A DNA stretch of 64,000 bases from Kitasatospora acidiphila (GTDB taxonomy: Bacteria; Actinomycetota; Actinomycetes; Streptomycetales; Streptomycetaceae), in NCBI RefSeq assembly GCF_006636205.1, contig NZ_VIGB01000003.1, forward strand, positions 6,450,501-6,514,500. The letters run 5' to 3'. The notes below the pieces were generated by a model. It saw nothing but the letters and a program-made list of their open reading frames with translations, searched no databases and was not told the DNA's origin. Positions 33,699-42,734 of this stretch are shown piece by piece (the stretch's first letter is position 1; every line of letters starts with the position of its first letter). A program made the position numbers and the translations under genes.

Positions 33699-35101
33699 TC
33701 GCACTGACCCTGGCGGAGCTGGCCGCCGTGACGGGCGGTGAGCTGTCCGAGGTGGCGGACCCGCAGGCGCGGGTCACCGGCCCGGTGGTGATCGACTCCC
33801 GCAAGGTCGAGGCGGGCAGCCTGTTCGCCGCCTTCCGCGGTGAGCAGGTGGACGGCCACGACTACGCCGAGCGCGCGGTGGCGGCCGGTGCCGTCGCGGT
33901 GCTGGCGGAGCGCCCGGTCGGGGTGCCCGCCGTGGTTGTGCCGGACGCGCAGCGGGCGCTGGGCCTGATCGGCCGCGCCGTGGTGGAGCGGGCCAAGGGC
34001 GCCCGGCTGGTGGCGCTGACCGGCTCGGCCGGCAAGACCAGCACCAAGGACCTGATCGCCCAGCTGCTGGTCAGGCTCGGCCCCACGGTGGCCACCGAGG
34101 GCTCGCTCAACAACGAGCTGGGCTTCCCGCTGACCGCCACCCGGGCCGAGGAGGACACCCGGCACCTGGTGCTGGAGATGGGCGCCCGGCACAAGGGCGA
34201 CATCGCCTACCTGTGCGAGCTGGCCCGCCCCTCGATCGGCCTGGTGCTGAACGTCGGTTCGGCGCACCTGGGCGAGTTCGGCTCCAAGGAGGGCATCGCG
34301 CAGGCCAAGGGCGAACTGGTCGAGTCGCTGCCCGCGGACGGCACCGCGGTGCTCAACGCCGACGACCCGCTGGTGCGCGCGATGGCAGACCGTACCAGGG
34401 CGAAGGTGGTGCTGTTCGGCGAGAGCTCGAAGGCCGACGTCCGGGCACAGGACGTTCGCCTGGACTCCACCGGCCGTCCATCGTTCACGCTGACCACCCC
34501 GGCCGGTTCCGCTCCGGTACGACTGCGCCTGTACGGTGAGCACCACGTCTCGAACGCCCTCGCCGCCGCCGCGGTGGCGATGGAGCTCGGGCTGTCCGTC
34601 GACGACACCGCCGCCGCCTTGGGCGAGGCCGGTGCGCTGTCCCGCTGGCGCATGGAAGTCGTCGACCGGGCCGATGGTGTGACCGTCGTGAACGACGCGT
34701 ACAACGCGAACCCGGAGTCGATGCGGGCCGCGCTGCGCGCGCTCGCCACGATGGGCGGCCGCGGTCCGGAGCGCCGCCGTACCTGGGCGGTGCTCGGCGA
34801 GATGCGGGAGCTCGGCGAGGAGAGCCTCGACGAGCACGACGCCATCGGCCGGCTCGCGGTCCGACTCGACGTCACCAAACTGGTGGCGGTGGGCGGACGG
34901 GAGGCGGCCTGCATGGAACTGGGCGCGAGGAACGAAGGTTCGTGGGGTGAGGAGTCGGTGCTGGTGTCCGACGCGGACGCGGCGGTCGAGCTGCTGCGCG
35001 ATCAGCTGCGGCCAGGGGACGTGGTGCTGGTGAAGGCCAGCCGTTCGGTGGGACTGGAGAGGGTGGCCGAGGCCCTCCTCGCGGATGGTGCCGCCCAGTG
35101 A
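33695..35101 (+). CDS. murF: UDP-MurNAc-tripeptide:D-Ala-D-Ala ligase
   Basis: The 468-residue Mur ligase adds D-Ala-D-Ala to complete the pentapeptide precursor. It shows the N-terminal substrate domain (VIDSRKVEAGSLFAAF), the ATP-binding motif LTGSAGKTSTKDL, NNELGFPLT, and VNDAYNANPESM. The GTG overlaps the murE stop (GTGA), and its own stop overlaps the mraY start, so translation is coupled. Confidence 0.95.
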   Translation: MIALTLAELAAVTGGELSEVADPQARVTGPVVIDSRKVEAGSLFAAFRGEQVDGHDYAERAVAAGAVAVLAERPVGVPAVVVPDAQRALGLIGRAVVERAKGARLVALTGSAGKTSTKDLIAQLLVRLGPTVATEGSLNNELGFPLTATRAEEDTRHLVLEMGARHKGDIAYLCELARPSIGLVLNVGSAHLGEFGSKEGIAQAKGELVESLPADGTAVLNADDPLVRAMADRTRAKVVLFGESSKADVRAQDVRLDSTGRPSFTLTTPAGSAPVRLRLYGEHHVSNALAAAAVAMELGLSVDDTAAALGEAGALSRWRMEVVDRADGVTVVNDAYNANPESMRAALRALATMGGRGPERRRTWAVLGEMRELGEESLDEHDAIGRLAVRLDVTKLVAVGGREAACMELGARNEGSWGEESVLVSDADAAVELLRDQLRPGDVVLVKASRSVGLERVAEALLADGAAQ

Positions 35102-36159
35102 AGCAGATCCTCTTCTCCGGCATGATCGGTCTGGTGCTGTCGCTGCTCGGCACGCCGGCCCTGATCAAGCTGCTGGCCCGGCAGGGCTACGGCCAGTACA
35201 TCCGGGACGACGGGCCCAAGGCCCACCACAGCAAGAAGGGCACGCCCACCATGGGCGGCATCGCCTTCATCCTGGCGACCGTGATCGCGTACTTCGCGAC
35301 CAAGGCGATCGTCGGGTCGGCGCCGCGGGCCTCCGGCCTGCTGGTCCTCTTCCTGATGGCGGGGCTCGGCCTGGTCGGCTTCCTGGACGACTACATCAAG
35401 GTGGTCAAGCGCCGCTCGCTGGGCCTGCGGGCCAAGGCGAAGCTGGCGGGCCAGTCGATCGTGGGCCTCGGCTTCGCGATCCTGGCGCTGCAGTTCAAGG
35501 ACAGCCGCGGGATCACCCCGGCCTCCATGCACCTGTCGTTCACCCAGGACTTCGGGTGGCAGATCGGCCCGGTGCTGTTCGTGATGTTCGCGTACTTCAT
35601 GATCGCGGCGATGTCGAACGGCGTGAACCTGACGGACGGTCTGGACGGCCTGGCCACCGGCGCCTCGGTGCTGGTCTTCGGCGCCTACACCTTCATCTGC
35701 GTGTGGGAGTACAACCAGAGCTGCGCCAACGTGATCACCGCCACGGCCAAGTGCTACGAGGTGCGCGATCCGCTGGACCTCGCGGTGGTCGCCGCCGGCC
35801 TGATGGGCTCCTGCTTCGGCTTCCTGTGGTGGAACACCTCGCCGGCCAAGATCTTCATGGGTGACACCGGCTCGCTGGCCCTCGGTGGCGCGCTCGCCGG
35901 TCTGGCGATCTGCTCGCGCACCGAGCTGCTGCTGGCGCTGCTCGGCGGTCTCTTCGTGATCATCACCCTGTCGGTGATCATCCAGGTCGGCTCGTTCCGG
36001 CTGACCGGCAAGCGTGTCTTCAAGATGGCACCACTCCAGCACCACTTCGAACTGAAGGGCTGGAGCGAAGTCCTGATCGTGGTCCGGTTCTGGATCATCC
36101 AGGGGCTCTGCGTCGCCGTCGGCCTCGGACTCTTCTACGCGGGTTGGATGACGAACTGA
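35098..36159 (+). CDS. mraY: Phospho-N-acetylmuramoyl-pentapeptide transferase
   Basis: The 353-residue integral membrane enzyme transfers phospho-MurNAc-pentapeptide to undecaprenyl phosphate, giving lipid I. About ten membrane segments are visible with the catalytic Asp residues in FLDDYIK and GVNLTDGLDGLA and the cluster LQHHFELKGW near the C-terminus. GTG start overlaps the murF stop; its TGA overlaps the murD ATG by one base. Confidence 0.96.
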   Translation: MKQILFSGMIGLVLSLLGTPALIKLLARQGYGQYIRDDGPKAHHSKKGTPTMGGIAFILATVIAYFATKAIVGSAPRASGLLVLFLMAGLGLVGFLDDYIKVVKRRSLGLRAKAKLAGQSIVGLGFAILALQFKDSRGITPASMHLSFTQDFGWQIGPVLFVMFAYFMIAAMSNGVNLTDGLDGLATGASVLVFGAYTFICVWEYNQSCANVITATAKCYEVRDPLDLAVVAAGLMGSCFGFLWWNTSPAKIFMGDTGSLALGGALAGLAICSRTELLLALLGGLFVIITLSVIIQVGSFRLTGKRVFKMAPLQHHFELKGWSEVLIVVRFWIIQGLCVAVGLGLFYAGWMTN

Positions 36160-37574
36160 TGGACTGGCAGGACCTTCCGGTCACCGTGGCGGGCCTGGGC
36201 GTCTCCGGGGTCAGCGCGGCCCGGGTGCTGCGCGACCTGGGCGCCCGGGTCACCGTGGTCGACGGCGGCGACAGCCCGGTGCTGCGGGACCGGGCCGCCG
36301 AGCTCACCGGCATCACCGTGCGGCTCGGCGACGCGGACACGCTGCCCGAGGGCACCCGACTGGTCGTCACCTCGCCCGGCTGGCCGCCGAGCAGCCCGCT
36401 GTTCCTGGCCGCCGCGGCCGCCGGGGTGGAGGTCTGGGGCGACGTCGAGCTGGCCTGGCGGCTGCGCAAGCCGCTGCCGGCCACCGGCGAGCCGGCCCCC
36501 TGGCTGGCCGTCACCGGCACCAACGGCAAGACCACCACGGTCCAGATGCTCGCCTCGATCCTCACCGCCGCCGGCAAGCGCACCGCCGCGGTCGGCAACG
36601 TGGGCGTCTCGGTGCTGGACGCGGTGCTCGCCGAGGAGCCGTACGACGTGCTCGCCGTCGAGCTCTCCAGCTACCAGCTGCACTGGGCGCCGTCGCTGCG
36701 GGTGCACTCGGCGGCCGTGCTCAACCTGGCCCCCGACCACCTGGACTGGCACGGCTCGATGGAGGCCTACGCGGCCGACAAGGGCCGGATCTACCAGGGC
36801 AACCAGGTGGCCTGCGTCTACAACCTGGCCGACCCGGCGACCGAGGAGCTGGTCCGGGAGGCCGACGTCGAGGAGGGCTGCCGGGCCATCGGCTTCGGCC
36901 TGGGCACACCGGCGCTCTCGAACTTCGGCGTGGTCGACGAGCTGCTGGTGGACCGCGCCTTCGTGCCGGGCCGGGACAAGAACGCGGCCGAGATCGGTTC
37001 GATCTCCGACGTCAACCCGCCGGCCCCGCACAACATCGCCAACGCGCTGGCCGCCGCCGCACTGGCCCGCGCCTACGGCGTGGACGCCAAGGCGGTCCGG
37101 GACGGCCTGCGGGCCTTCCGCCCGGACGCGCACCGGATCGCGACGGTCGCGGAGGTCGGCGGCGTCACGTACGTCGACGACTCCAAGGCCACCAACACCC
37201 ACGCCGCCGCCGCCTCGCTGCGCGCCTACGACCCGATCGTCTGGATCGCCGGCGGACTGGCCAAGGGCGCCGAGTTCGACGACCTGGCCAGTCAGGCCGC
37301 CGGCCGATTGCGGGCCGCCGTGCTGATCGGCGCCGACCGCGCGCTGATCCGCGAGGCGCTGGCGCGACACGCCCCGGATGTACCGGTGATCGAACCGGCC
37401 GAGGGCCAGACTGGCGCGGTGGCGATGGCCGCGGTGGTCCGGGCGGCCGCCGAGCTCGCCCGACCAGGGGATACCGTGCTCCTCGCCCCCGCCTGCGCCT
37501 CGATGGACATGTTCACCAACTACGGCGAGCGGGGCGACCTCTTCGCCGAGGCGGTGCGGGGGCTGACGGACTAG
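36159..37574 (+). CDS. murD: UDP-N-acetylmuramoylalanine-D-glutamate ligase
   Basis: The 471-residue Mur ligase adds D-glutamate to UDP-MurNAc-L-Ala. It has an N-terminal Rossmann-like motif VAGLGVSGVSAARVL, the ATP-binding motif VTGTNGKTTTVQM, APDHLDWHGS and DDSKATNTHA. The ATG at 36159 overlaps the mraY stop (TGATG); an upstream in-frame TTG at 36144 is less likely. Confidence 0.95.
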   Translation: MDWQDLPVTVAGLGVSGVSAARVLRDLGARVTVVDGGDSPVLRDRAAELTGITVRLGDADTLPEGTRLVVTSPGWPPSSPLFLAAAAAGVEVWGDVELAWRLRKPLPATGEPAPWLAVTGTNGKTTTVQMLASILTAAGKRTAAVGNVGVSVLDAVLAEEPYDVLAVELSSYQLHWAPSLRVHSAAVLNLAPDHLDWHGSMEAYAADKGRIYQGNQVACVYNLADPATEELVREADVEEGCRAIGFGLGTPALSNFGVVDELLVDRAFVPGRDKNAAEIGSISDVNPPAPHNIANALAAAALARAYGVDAKAVRDGLRAFRPDAHRIATVAEVGGVTYVDDSKATNTHAAAASLRAYDPIVWIAGGLAKGAEFDDLASQAAGRLRAAVLIGADRALIREALARHAPDVPVIEPAEGQTGAVAMAAVVRAAAELARPGDTVLLAPACASMDMFTNYGERGDLFAEAVRGLTD

Positions 37575-37690
37575 AAGGTCTCAGGGCCCGCCCGAGCCAA
37601 AGGGCCCGCCGGTGTCGGCAGTGCTTGATCAGCCGCTCCGCGGCGGGGACAAGCGACCGAGGAGCGTCGACACCGGGTCGCAGGGCCCGG

Positions 37691-37724
37691 GTGGGGGCAC
37701 CTCCCAGCCGTCAGGCTGGGGGAG
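37691..37724. repeat. GC-rich palindromic repeat element upstream of ftsW
   Basis: The element GTGGGGGCACCTCCC followed by the hairpin CCCAGCC-GTCA-GGCTGGG and GGGAG resembles a short dispersed palindrome that I have seen in many streptomycete intergenic regions. It lies 30-63 bases before the ftsW start. In this window I found only this copy. It could act as an RNA hairpin between murD and ftsW. Confidence 0.55.
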
Positions 37725-37753
37725 AGTGGCGACTAACACAGAGGGACGGCGCG

Positions 37754-39115
37754 GTGGCGGGTCAGAGCAAGGCGGACACGACCGCGCCGTCCTCGTCGGG
37801 TCCGGCGCTGATCTCCGCCACCAGCACGGTCTTCAAGGCCCAGGGGGCGGTGGGCCGGCTGCGGGCCCTGCGGGAGCGGCTGCGCTACACCCTGAGCCGC
37901 CCGCTGACGCCCTACTACCTGCTGCTCGGCTCGGCCTCGCTGCTGCTGGTGCTGGGCCTGGTCATGGTCTTCTCCTCGTCCAACATCACCGCGATCCGCG
38001 ACGGCCTGCCCGGCCAGTTCTTCTTCCGCAAGCAGCTGGTCGCGGTGGTGCTGGGCAGCGCCCTGCTGGTGGCCGCCGCCCGGGTGCCGGTCGCGGTGCA
38101 CCGGGTGCTGGCCTATCCGGTGCTGCTCGGCTCGATCGGCGCGATGGTGCTGGTGGCCATCCCCGGCATCGGGATGAAGGTCAACGGAAACCGGAACTGG
38201 CTGAACTTCGGCTTCTTCCAGGTGCAGCCCTCGGAGTTCGCCAAGCTGGCGCTGCTGCTCTGGGCGGCCGACCTGCTGGCCCGCAAGCAGAAGGCCGGCA
38301 CCCTGACCCAGTGGAAGCACCTGCTGGTGCCGCTGGTGCCGGGCGCCCTGGTGCTGCTGATGCTGATCATGCTCGGCGGCGACATGGGCACCTCGATGAT
38401 CCTGGTGGCCATGGTCTTCGCGCTGCTCTGGATGGTCGGCGCGCCGCTGCGGCTGTTCGTCGCCACCCTGGGCATCGCCGTGGTGGCCTGCACCGCGCTG
38501 ATCATCACCGTGCCGCACCGGCTCGACCGGCTGTCCTGCATCGGCATCACCAAGCCGGTCGCCAACCACGACTGCTTCCAGGCACTGCACGGCCTCTACG
38601 CCTTCGGGCTGGGCGGCACCTTCGGCACCGGCCTGGGCGCCGGCTACGAGAAGTGGGGCCAGCTGCCCGAGGCGCACACCGACTTCATCTTCGCCGCGAC
38701 CGGTGAGGAACTCGGTCTGGTGGGGACGCTGTCGGTTATCGGTCTCTTCGCGGCACTAGGGTATGCGGGTATCCGAGTGGCCATCGGCACGAAGGACTCC
38801 TTCGTCAGGTATGCCGCGGGAGCCGCCACTACGTGGATCATGGCCCAGGCCATGATCAACCTGGGGTCGGCGTTGGGACTGCTGCCCATCGCGGGCGTGC
38901 CCCTCCCGCTGTTCTCCTACGGGGGATCCGCGATGCTGTCGGCCATGACGGCGATCGGGATGCTGCTCTGCTTCGCACGCAGCCTTCCCGGAGCGAAGGC
39001 GGCGCTCGCCGCCCGGAGCTCGAAGTCCCGGTTCAGGACAGGTCTGCGCCGGGTGCTGCCACGACGACGAACCACAGCGCGGTCGGCTCCCCGGCCACCG
39101 CGCAGGGAGCGGTGA
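37754..39115 (+). CDS. ftsW: Lipid II polymerase / divisome protein FtsW
   Basis: The 453-residue SEDS protein has about ten membrane segments and polymerises glycan strands together with FtsI at the septum. Family signatures include MVFSSSNITAI, NGNRNWLNFGFFQVQPSEFAKL, and LPLFSYGGSAMLS near the end. The GTG at 37754 is supported by GAGGGA eight bases upstream; the frame is open back to 37625 through the repeat element, which is not likely coding. A 179-base gap before it contains a hairpin repeat and two copies of AGGGCCCGCC (37583 and 37601). Confidence 0.94.
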   Translation: MAGQSKADTTAPSSSGPALISATSTVFKAQGAVGRLRALRERLRYTLSRPLTPYYLLLGSASLLLVLGLVMVFSSSNITAIRDGLPGQFFFRKQLVAVVLGSALLVAAARVPVAVHRVLAYPVLLGSIGAMVLVAIPGIGMKVNGNRNWLNFGFFQVQPSEFAKLALLLWAADLLARKQKAGTLTQWKHLLVPLVPGALVLLMLIMLGGDMGTSMILVAMVFALLWMVGAPLRLFVATLGIAVVACTALIITVPHRLDRLSCIGITKPVANHDCFQALHGLYAFGLGGTFGTGLGAGYEKWGQLPEAHTDFIFAATGEELGLVGTLSVIGLFAALGYAGIRVAIGTKDSFVRYAAGAATTWIMAQAMINLGSALGLLPIAGVPLPLFSYGGSAMLSAMTAIGMLLCFARSLPGAKAALAARSSKSRFRTGLRRVLPRRRTTARSAPRPPRRER

Positions 39116-39121
39116 ATTTCG

Positions 39122-40228
39122 GTGCATGTCGTACTCGCCGGCGGAGGCACCGCCGGCCACATCGAGCCGGCCATGGCGCTCGCGGACGCGCTGCGCAGGC
39201 ACGACCCCAGCATCGGCATCACCGCGCTCGGCACCGAGCGCGGCCTGGAGACCCGGTTGGTACCCGAGCGCGGTTACCAGCTGGAACTGATTCCGGCCGT
39301 TCCGCTGCCCCGCAAGCCCACCCCCGAGCTGATCACCGTTCCCGGTCGGCTGCGCGGTACCGTCCGCGCGGCGCAGGAGATCATCGAGCGGGTCAACGCC
39401 GATGCGGTGGTGGGCTTCGGCGGCTACGTCGCGATGCCGGCCTACCTGGCCGCCAAGCGGGCCGGGGTGCCGATCGTGGTGCACGAGGCCAACGCCCGCC
39501 CGGGCCTGGCCAACAAGATCGGCGCCCGCTACAGCGACTTCGTCGCGGTCTCCACCCCGGACAGCAAGCTGCGCGACTCGCGCTACATCGGCATCCCGCT
39601 GCGCCGGACCATCGCCACCCTGGACCGCAACGCGGTGCGCCCCGAGGCCCGGGCCTACTTCGGCCTGGACCAGCGGCTGCCCACCCTGCTGGTCTCGGGC
39701 GGTTCGCAGGGCGCCCGCCGGCTCAACGAGACCGTCCAGGCGATCGCGCCGCGGCTGCAGCAGTACGGCGTGCAGATCCTGCACGCGGTCGGCCCGAAGA
39801 ACGAGCTGCCGCAGATCGACGACATCCCGGGCATGCCGCCGTACCGGGCGCTGCCCTACGTGGACCGGATGGATCTGGCCTACGCCGCCGCCGATCTGAT
39901 GCTCTGCCGGGCCGGCGCGATGACGGTGGCCGAGCTGGCCGCGGTCGGCCTGCCGGCCGCCTTCGTGCCGCTGCCGATCGGCAACGGCGAGCAGCGGCTG
40001 AACGCCCAGCCGATGGTCAAGGCCGGCGGTGGCCTGCTGGTGGACGACGCCGAGCTGACCCCGGACTGGGTGATGGCCAATGTGCTCCCGGTGCTCACCG
40101 ACCCGCAGCGGCTGTGGGACATGAGCCGGGCCGCCGCCGAGTTCGGCCGCCGGGACGCCGACGAGCTGCTGGTCGGCATGGTCTACGAAGCGATCGACGC
40201 GGCACGTGGCGGCCGGCGACGTGGCTGA
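39122..40228 (+). CDS. murG: UDP-GlcNAc:lipid I N-acetylglucosaminyltransferase
   Basis: The 368-residue GT-B enzyme converts lipid I to lipid II at the inner membrane face. It shows the N-terminal GGGTAGHIEPAMALA loop, VVGFGGYVAMPAYLAA, HEANARPGLANK, LVSGGSQGARRLN and CRAGAMTVAELAAVGLPA with the donor-binding residues. GTG at 39122, six bases after the ftsW stop, with GGGAGCGG in the end of ftsW as ribosome binding site. Confidence 0.95.
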   Translation: MHVVLAGGGTAGHIEPAMALADALRRHDPSIGITALGTERGLETRLVPERGYQLELIPAVPLPRKPTPELITVPGRLRGTVRAAQEIIERVNADAVVGFGGYVAMPAYLAAKRAGVPIVVHEANARPGLANKIGARYSDFVAVSTPDSKLRDSRYIGIPLRRTIATLDRNAVRPEARAYFGLDQRLPTLLVSGGSQGARRLNETVQAIAPRLQQYGVQILHAVGPKNELPQIDDIPGMPPYRALPYVDRMDLAYAAADLMLCRAGAMTVAELAAVGLPAAFVPLPIGNGEQRLNAQPMVKAGGGLLVDDAELTPDWVMANVLPVLTDPQRLWDMSRAAAEFGRRDADELLVGMVYEAIDAARGGRRRG

Positions 40229-41012
40229 CCGGCTGGTCGGCGAACGGCGGGCCCGGGCCGCCGAGGCGGACGAGGACCCGGACGAGCCGGTCCGGGTCCC
40301 GCTGCGGCTCTCCCGGCGCGGCATCGTGGTGCTCAGCTCGCTGGGCGCCCTGGTGCTGGCCGTGATCGGCTGGGTGATCTTCTTCTCCTCGGCGCTGGAC
40401 GTGCGCACGGTCGCCATCCAGGGTCTGCAGAACGACCAGCTGACGGTGGATGAGGTGCGCCAGGCCGTGGGGCCGCTGCAGCACGGTCCGCTCGCCCGGG
40501 TCGACCTGGACGCGGTACAGCACCGCGTCCAGGCCATCCCCAGGGTGGCCCGGGCCGAGGTCTGGCGCGGCTGGCCGCACACCCTGCGGATCAAGGTGAT
40601 CGAGCGTCAACCAGTGGCAGCCGTCAAGGGTGCTGACGGTAAGTTCACCCAAATGGATGCATCCGGGGTGAGTTTCGCCACCGCGGACACACCACCGGCG
40701 GGGGTTCCGGTGGTCCAGCTGCAGCTCAGTCAGCCCGCTCAGGACGCCGCCGCGGTGCTGCCGCAGGCCGCGCTGGTGCAGGGCGCGGTCAAGGTCGCGG
40801 CCGGTCTGCCGGCCGAAGTGGCCAAGCAGGGACCGTCATTGCTGGTCCGTTCGTATGACGACATCGAGATCGGACTGCCGAGCGGGGTGACGATCCGTTG
40901 GGGGAGTCCCGAGCAGGTCGACCGCAAGGCGGTCGTGCTGCGGGCACTGCTGAAGCAGTCCGCCAAGGTCTATGACGTGACCGCTCCTGATGCCCCGGCG
41001 ATCTCGAGTTGA
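40206..41012 (+). CDS. ftsQ: Cell division protein FtsQ
   Basis: The 268-residue bitopic protein has a charged cytoplasmic N-terminus, a membrane segment at about 41-62 (GIVVLSSLGALVLAVIGWVIFF), a POTRA domain (LDVRTVAIQGLQNDQLT) and an FtsQ beta domain. It bridges cytoplasmic and outer divisome parts with FtsL and DivIC. The GTG at 40206 overlaps murG by 23 bases; a second GTG at 40221 overlaps it by less and is equally possible. Confidence 0.93.
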   Translation: MAAGDVADRLVGERRARAAEADEDPDEPVRVPLRLSRRGIVVLSSLGALVLAVIGWVIFFSSALDVRTVAIQGLQNDQLTVDEVRQAVGPLQHGPLARVDLDAVQHRVQAIPRVARAEVWRGWPHTLRIKVIERQPVAAVKGADGKFTQMDASGVSFATADTPPAGVPVVQLQLSQPAQDAAAVLPQAALVQGAVKVAAGLPAEVAKQGPSLLVRSYDDIEIGLPSGVTIRWGSPEQVDRKAVVLRALLKQSAKVYDVTAPDAPAISS

Positions 41013-41405
41013 CCGAAATCGGGTAGGTTCTGATGCTGGGGAGTCATTGACGATCTGTCGATGCGTCCCCGACCCTGGGTGGTCTCGAATCTTCGTCAGC
41101 TCCAGGGCTGAGCCTGGTGCTTGTCACTGGGCGATGATCACATAGGCTCAAAAGAAAAAAGGGAAGCTCGGCGTGTTCGTTGAACACGGACCCGCCCGGC
41201 ACTTAGTGTCCTGTGTCACCAGGCTGTGCCTCGCGGCTCGTTGACGTAGGCGCGGCGTGAACCCTCAACGTCAAGTTTAGGGTTCGGGTCGGCGGTCTCC
41301 ATTTCGGACAATCAGTCAGGAACCGGGCTCCCCACCCATCGACATCCGTCGGCTCTCCCAGACCCAGGAAGCCGACCCGGACATCCGAGGCGAGAGGCCT
41401 TCGAC
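41013..41405 (+). promoter_or_regulatory. ftsZ regulatory region
   Basis: This 393-base gap holds no plausible gene. Seen in it: TTGTCA at 41121-41126 and TAGGCT at 41143-41148, a 16-base-spaced promoter candidate; a perfect inverted repeat GTGTTC-GTT-GAACAC at 41173-41187; two GTGTC sequences at 41206-41210 and 41213-41217, the reverse of the GACAC core bound by WhiA; and TTGACG at 41241-41246. In S. coelicolor ftsZ is driven from several promoters in the matching gap, one of them induced in sporulating hyphae, and WhiA/WhiB are reported to act there in S. venezuelae. Which sites work here is inference. Confidence 0.65.
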
Positions 41406-42599
41406 GTGGCAGCACCGCAGAACTACCTCGCAGTCATCAAGGTCGTCGGTATCGGCGGCGGCGGTGTCAACGCCATCAACCGGATGATCGAGGTCGGTCT
41501 GAAGGGCGTCGAGTTCATCGCGATCAACACCGACGCGCAGGCCCTGCTGATGAGCGACGCCGACGTCAAGCTCGACGTCGGCCGGGAGCTCACCCGCGGC
41601 CTCGGCGCCGGGGCCAACCCGGAGGTCGGCCGCAAGGCCGCCGAGGACCACCGCGAGGAGATCGAGGAGGTCCTCAAGGGGGCCGACATGGTCTTCGTCA
41701 CGGCCGGCGAGGGCGGCGGCACCGGCACCGGCGGCGCGCCGGTGGTGGCCAACATCGCCCGCTCGCTCGGCGCGCTGACCATCGGCGTGGTCACCCGCCC
41801 GTTCACCTTCGAGGGCCGCCGCCGGGCCAACCAGGCCGAGGACGGCATCGCCTCGCTGCGCGAGGAGGTGGACACCCTGATCGTCATCCCGAACGACCGG
41901 CTGCTCTCCATCTCCGACCGCCAGGTCAGCGTGCTGGACGCGTTCCGCTCGGCTGACCAGGTGCTGCTCTCCGGCGTCCAGGGCATCACCGACCTGATCA
42001 CCACTCCGGGTCTGATCAACCTGGACTTCGCCGACGTCAAGTCGGTCATGTCGGACGCGGGCTCGGCGCTGATGGGGATCGGCTCGGCGCGCGGCGAGGA
42101 CCGCGCCAAGGCGGCCGCCGTGATGGCGATCTCCTCCCCGCTGCTGGAGGCCTCGATCGACGGCGCCCGCGGCGTGCTGCTCTCCATCTCCGGCGGCTCC
42201 GACCTCGGCCTGTTCGAGATCAACGAGTCGGCGCAGCTGGTCAGCGAGGCGGCGCACCCCGAGGCCAACATCATCTTCGGTGCGGTGATCGACGACGCGC
42301 TGGGCGACGAGGTCCGGGTCACCGTGATCGCGGCCGGCTTCGACGGCGGCCAGCCGCCGGCCATCGTGCGCGACCCGGTGGTGAAGACCACCCCGGCCCC
42401 GCCCGCCGAGCGTCCGACCAGCCGACCCTACGGCGGCGTCGGCTCGGTGACGGGTCGTTCGACCGAGGACAGCGCCCCGGCCCCGGTCAAGCCGGAGCCC
42501 CCGGTGGTCCCACCGGTGCCGCCGCAGGTGCAGCCGACCCGGCTGCCCTACGTGGAGAGCCCGGCCGAGGAGCTCGACGTGCCGGACTTCTTGAAGTAG
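41406..42599 (+). CDS. ftsZ: Cell division GTPase FtsZ
   Basis: The 397-residue tubulin homologue forms the Z ring at vegetative cross-walls and in sporulation ladders. The GTP-binding signature GGGTGTGG is at 103-110, the T7 synergy loop at NLDFADVKSVM, and the conserved C-terminal peptide is DVPDFLK, the docking site for SepF. A disordered Pro/Val-rich linker of about 70 residues precedes that peptide. No ftsA gene is present, as usual in actinobacteria; SepF takes the membrane-anchor role. The GTG at 41406 is followed by AAPQNYLAVIKVVG. Confidence 0.97.
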   Translation: MAAPQNYLAVIKVVGIGGGGVNAINRMIEVGLKGVEFIAINTDAQALLMSDADVKLDVGRELTRGLGAGANPEVGRKAAEDHREEIEEVLKGADMVFVTAGEGGGTGTGGAPVVANIARSLGALTIGVVTRPFTFEGRRRANQAEDGIASLREEVDTLIVIPNDRLLSISDRQVSVLDAFRSADQVLLSGVQGITDLITTPGLINLDFADVKSVMSDAGSALMGIGSARGEDRAKAAAVMAISSPLLEASIDGARGVLLSISGGSDLGLFEINESAQLVSEAAHPEANIIFGAVIDDALGDEVRVTVIAAGFDGGQPPAIVRDPVVKTTPAPPAERPTSRPYGGVGSVTGRSTEDSAPAPVKPEPPVVPPVPPQVQPTRLPYVESPAEELDVPDFLK

Positions 42600-42657
42600 G
42601 GCACGGCCTGAAGTGAGGCTCTGCTCGAAGTAATTTGTAGGATCTTCTGCAGGCTTC

Positions 42658-42691
42658 GATGCCCATCCCGCCACTGGCCGGGGTGGGCATC
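42658..42691 (+). terminator. Hairpin after ftsZ
   Basis: GATGCCCA(T)CCCG and CGGGG(T)GGGCATC can pair around a short loop, 59 bases after the ftsZ stop and before the ylmE ribosome binding site. It may be a partial terminator that uncouples ftsZ from the downstream genes. Confidence 0.6.
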
Positions 42692-42734
42692 GTCGTGTGA
42701 GCGGGCAGTGTGAACAAGAGGAGGGACAGGAGAT

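Noticed and set aside
41013..41405. Minus-strand frame of 70 codons in the ftsZ upstream region
   Set aside because: No ribosome binding site, no similarity and position over probable promoter elements.
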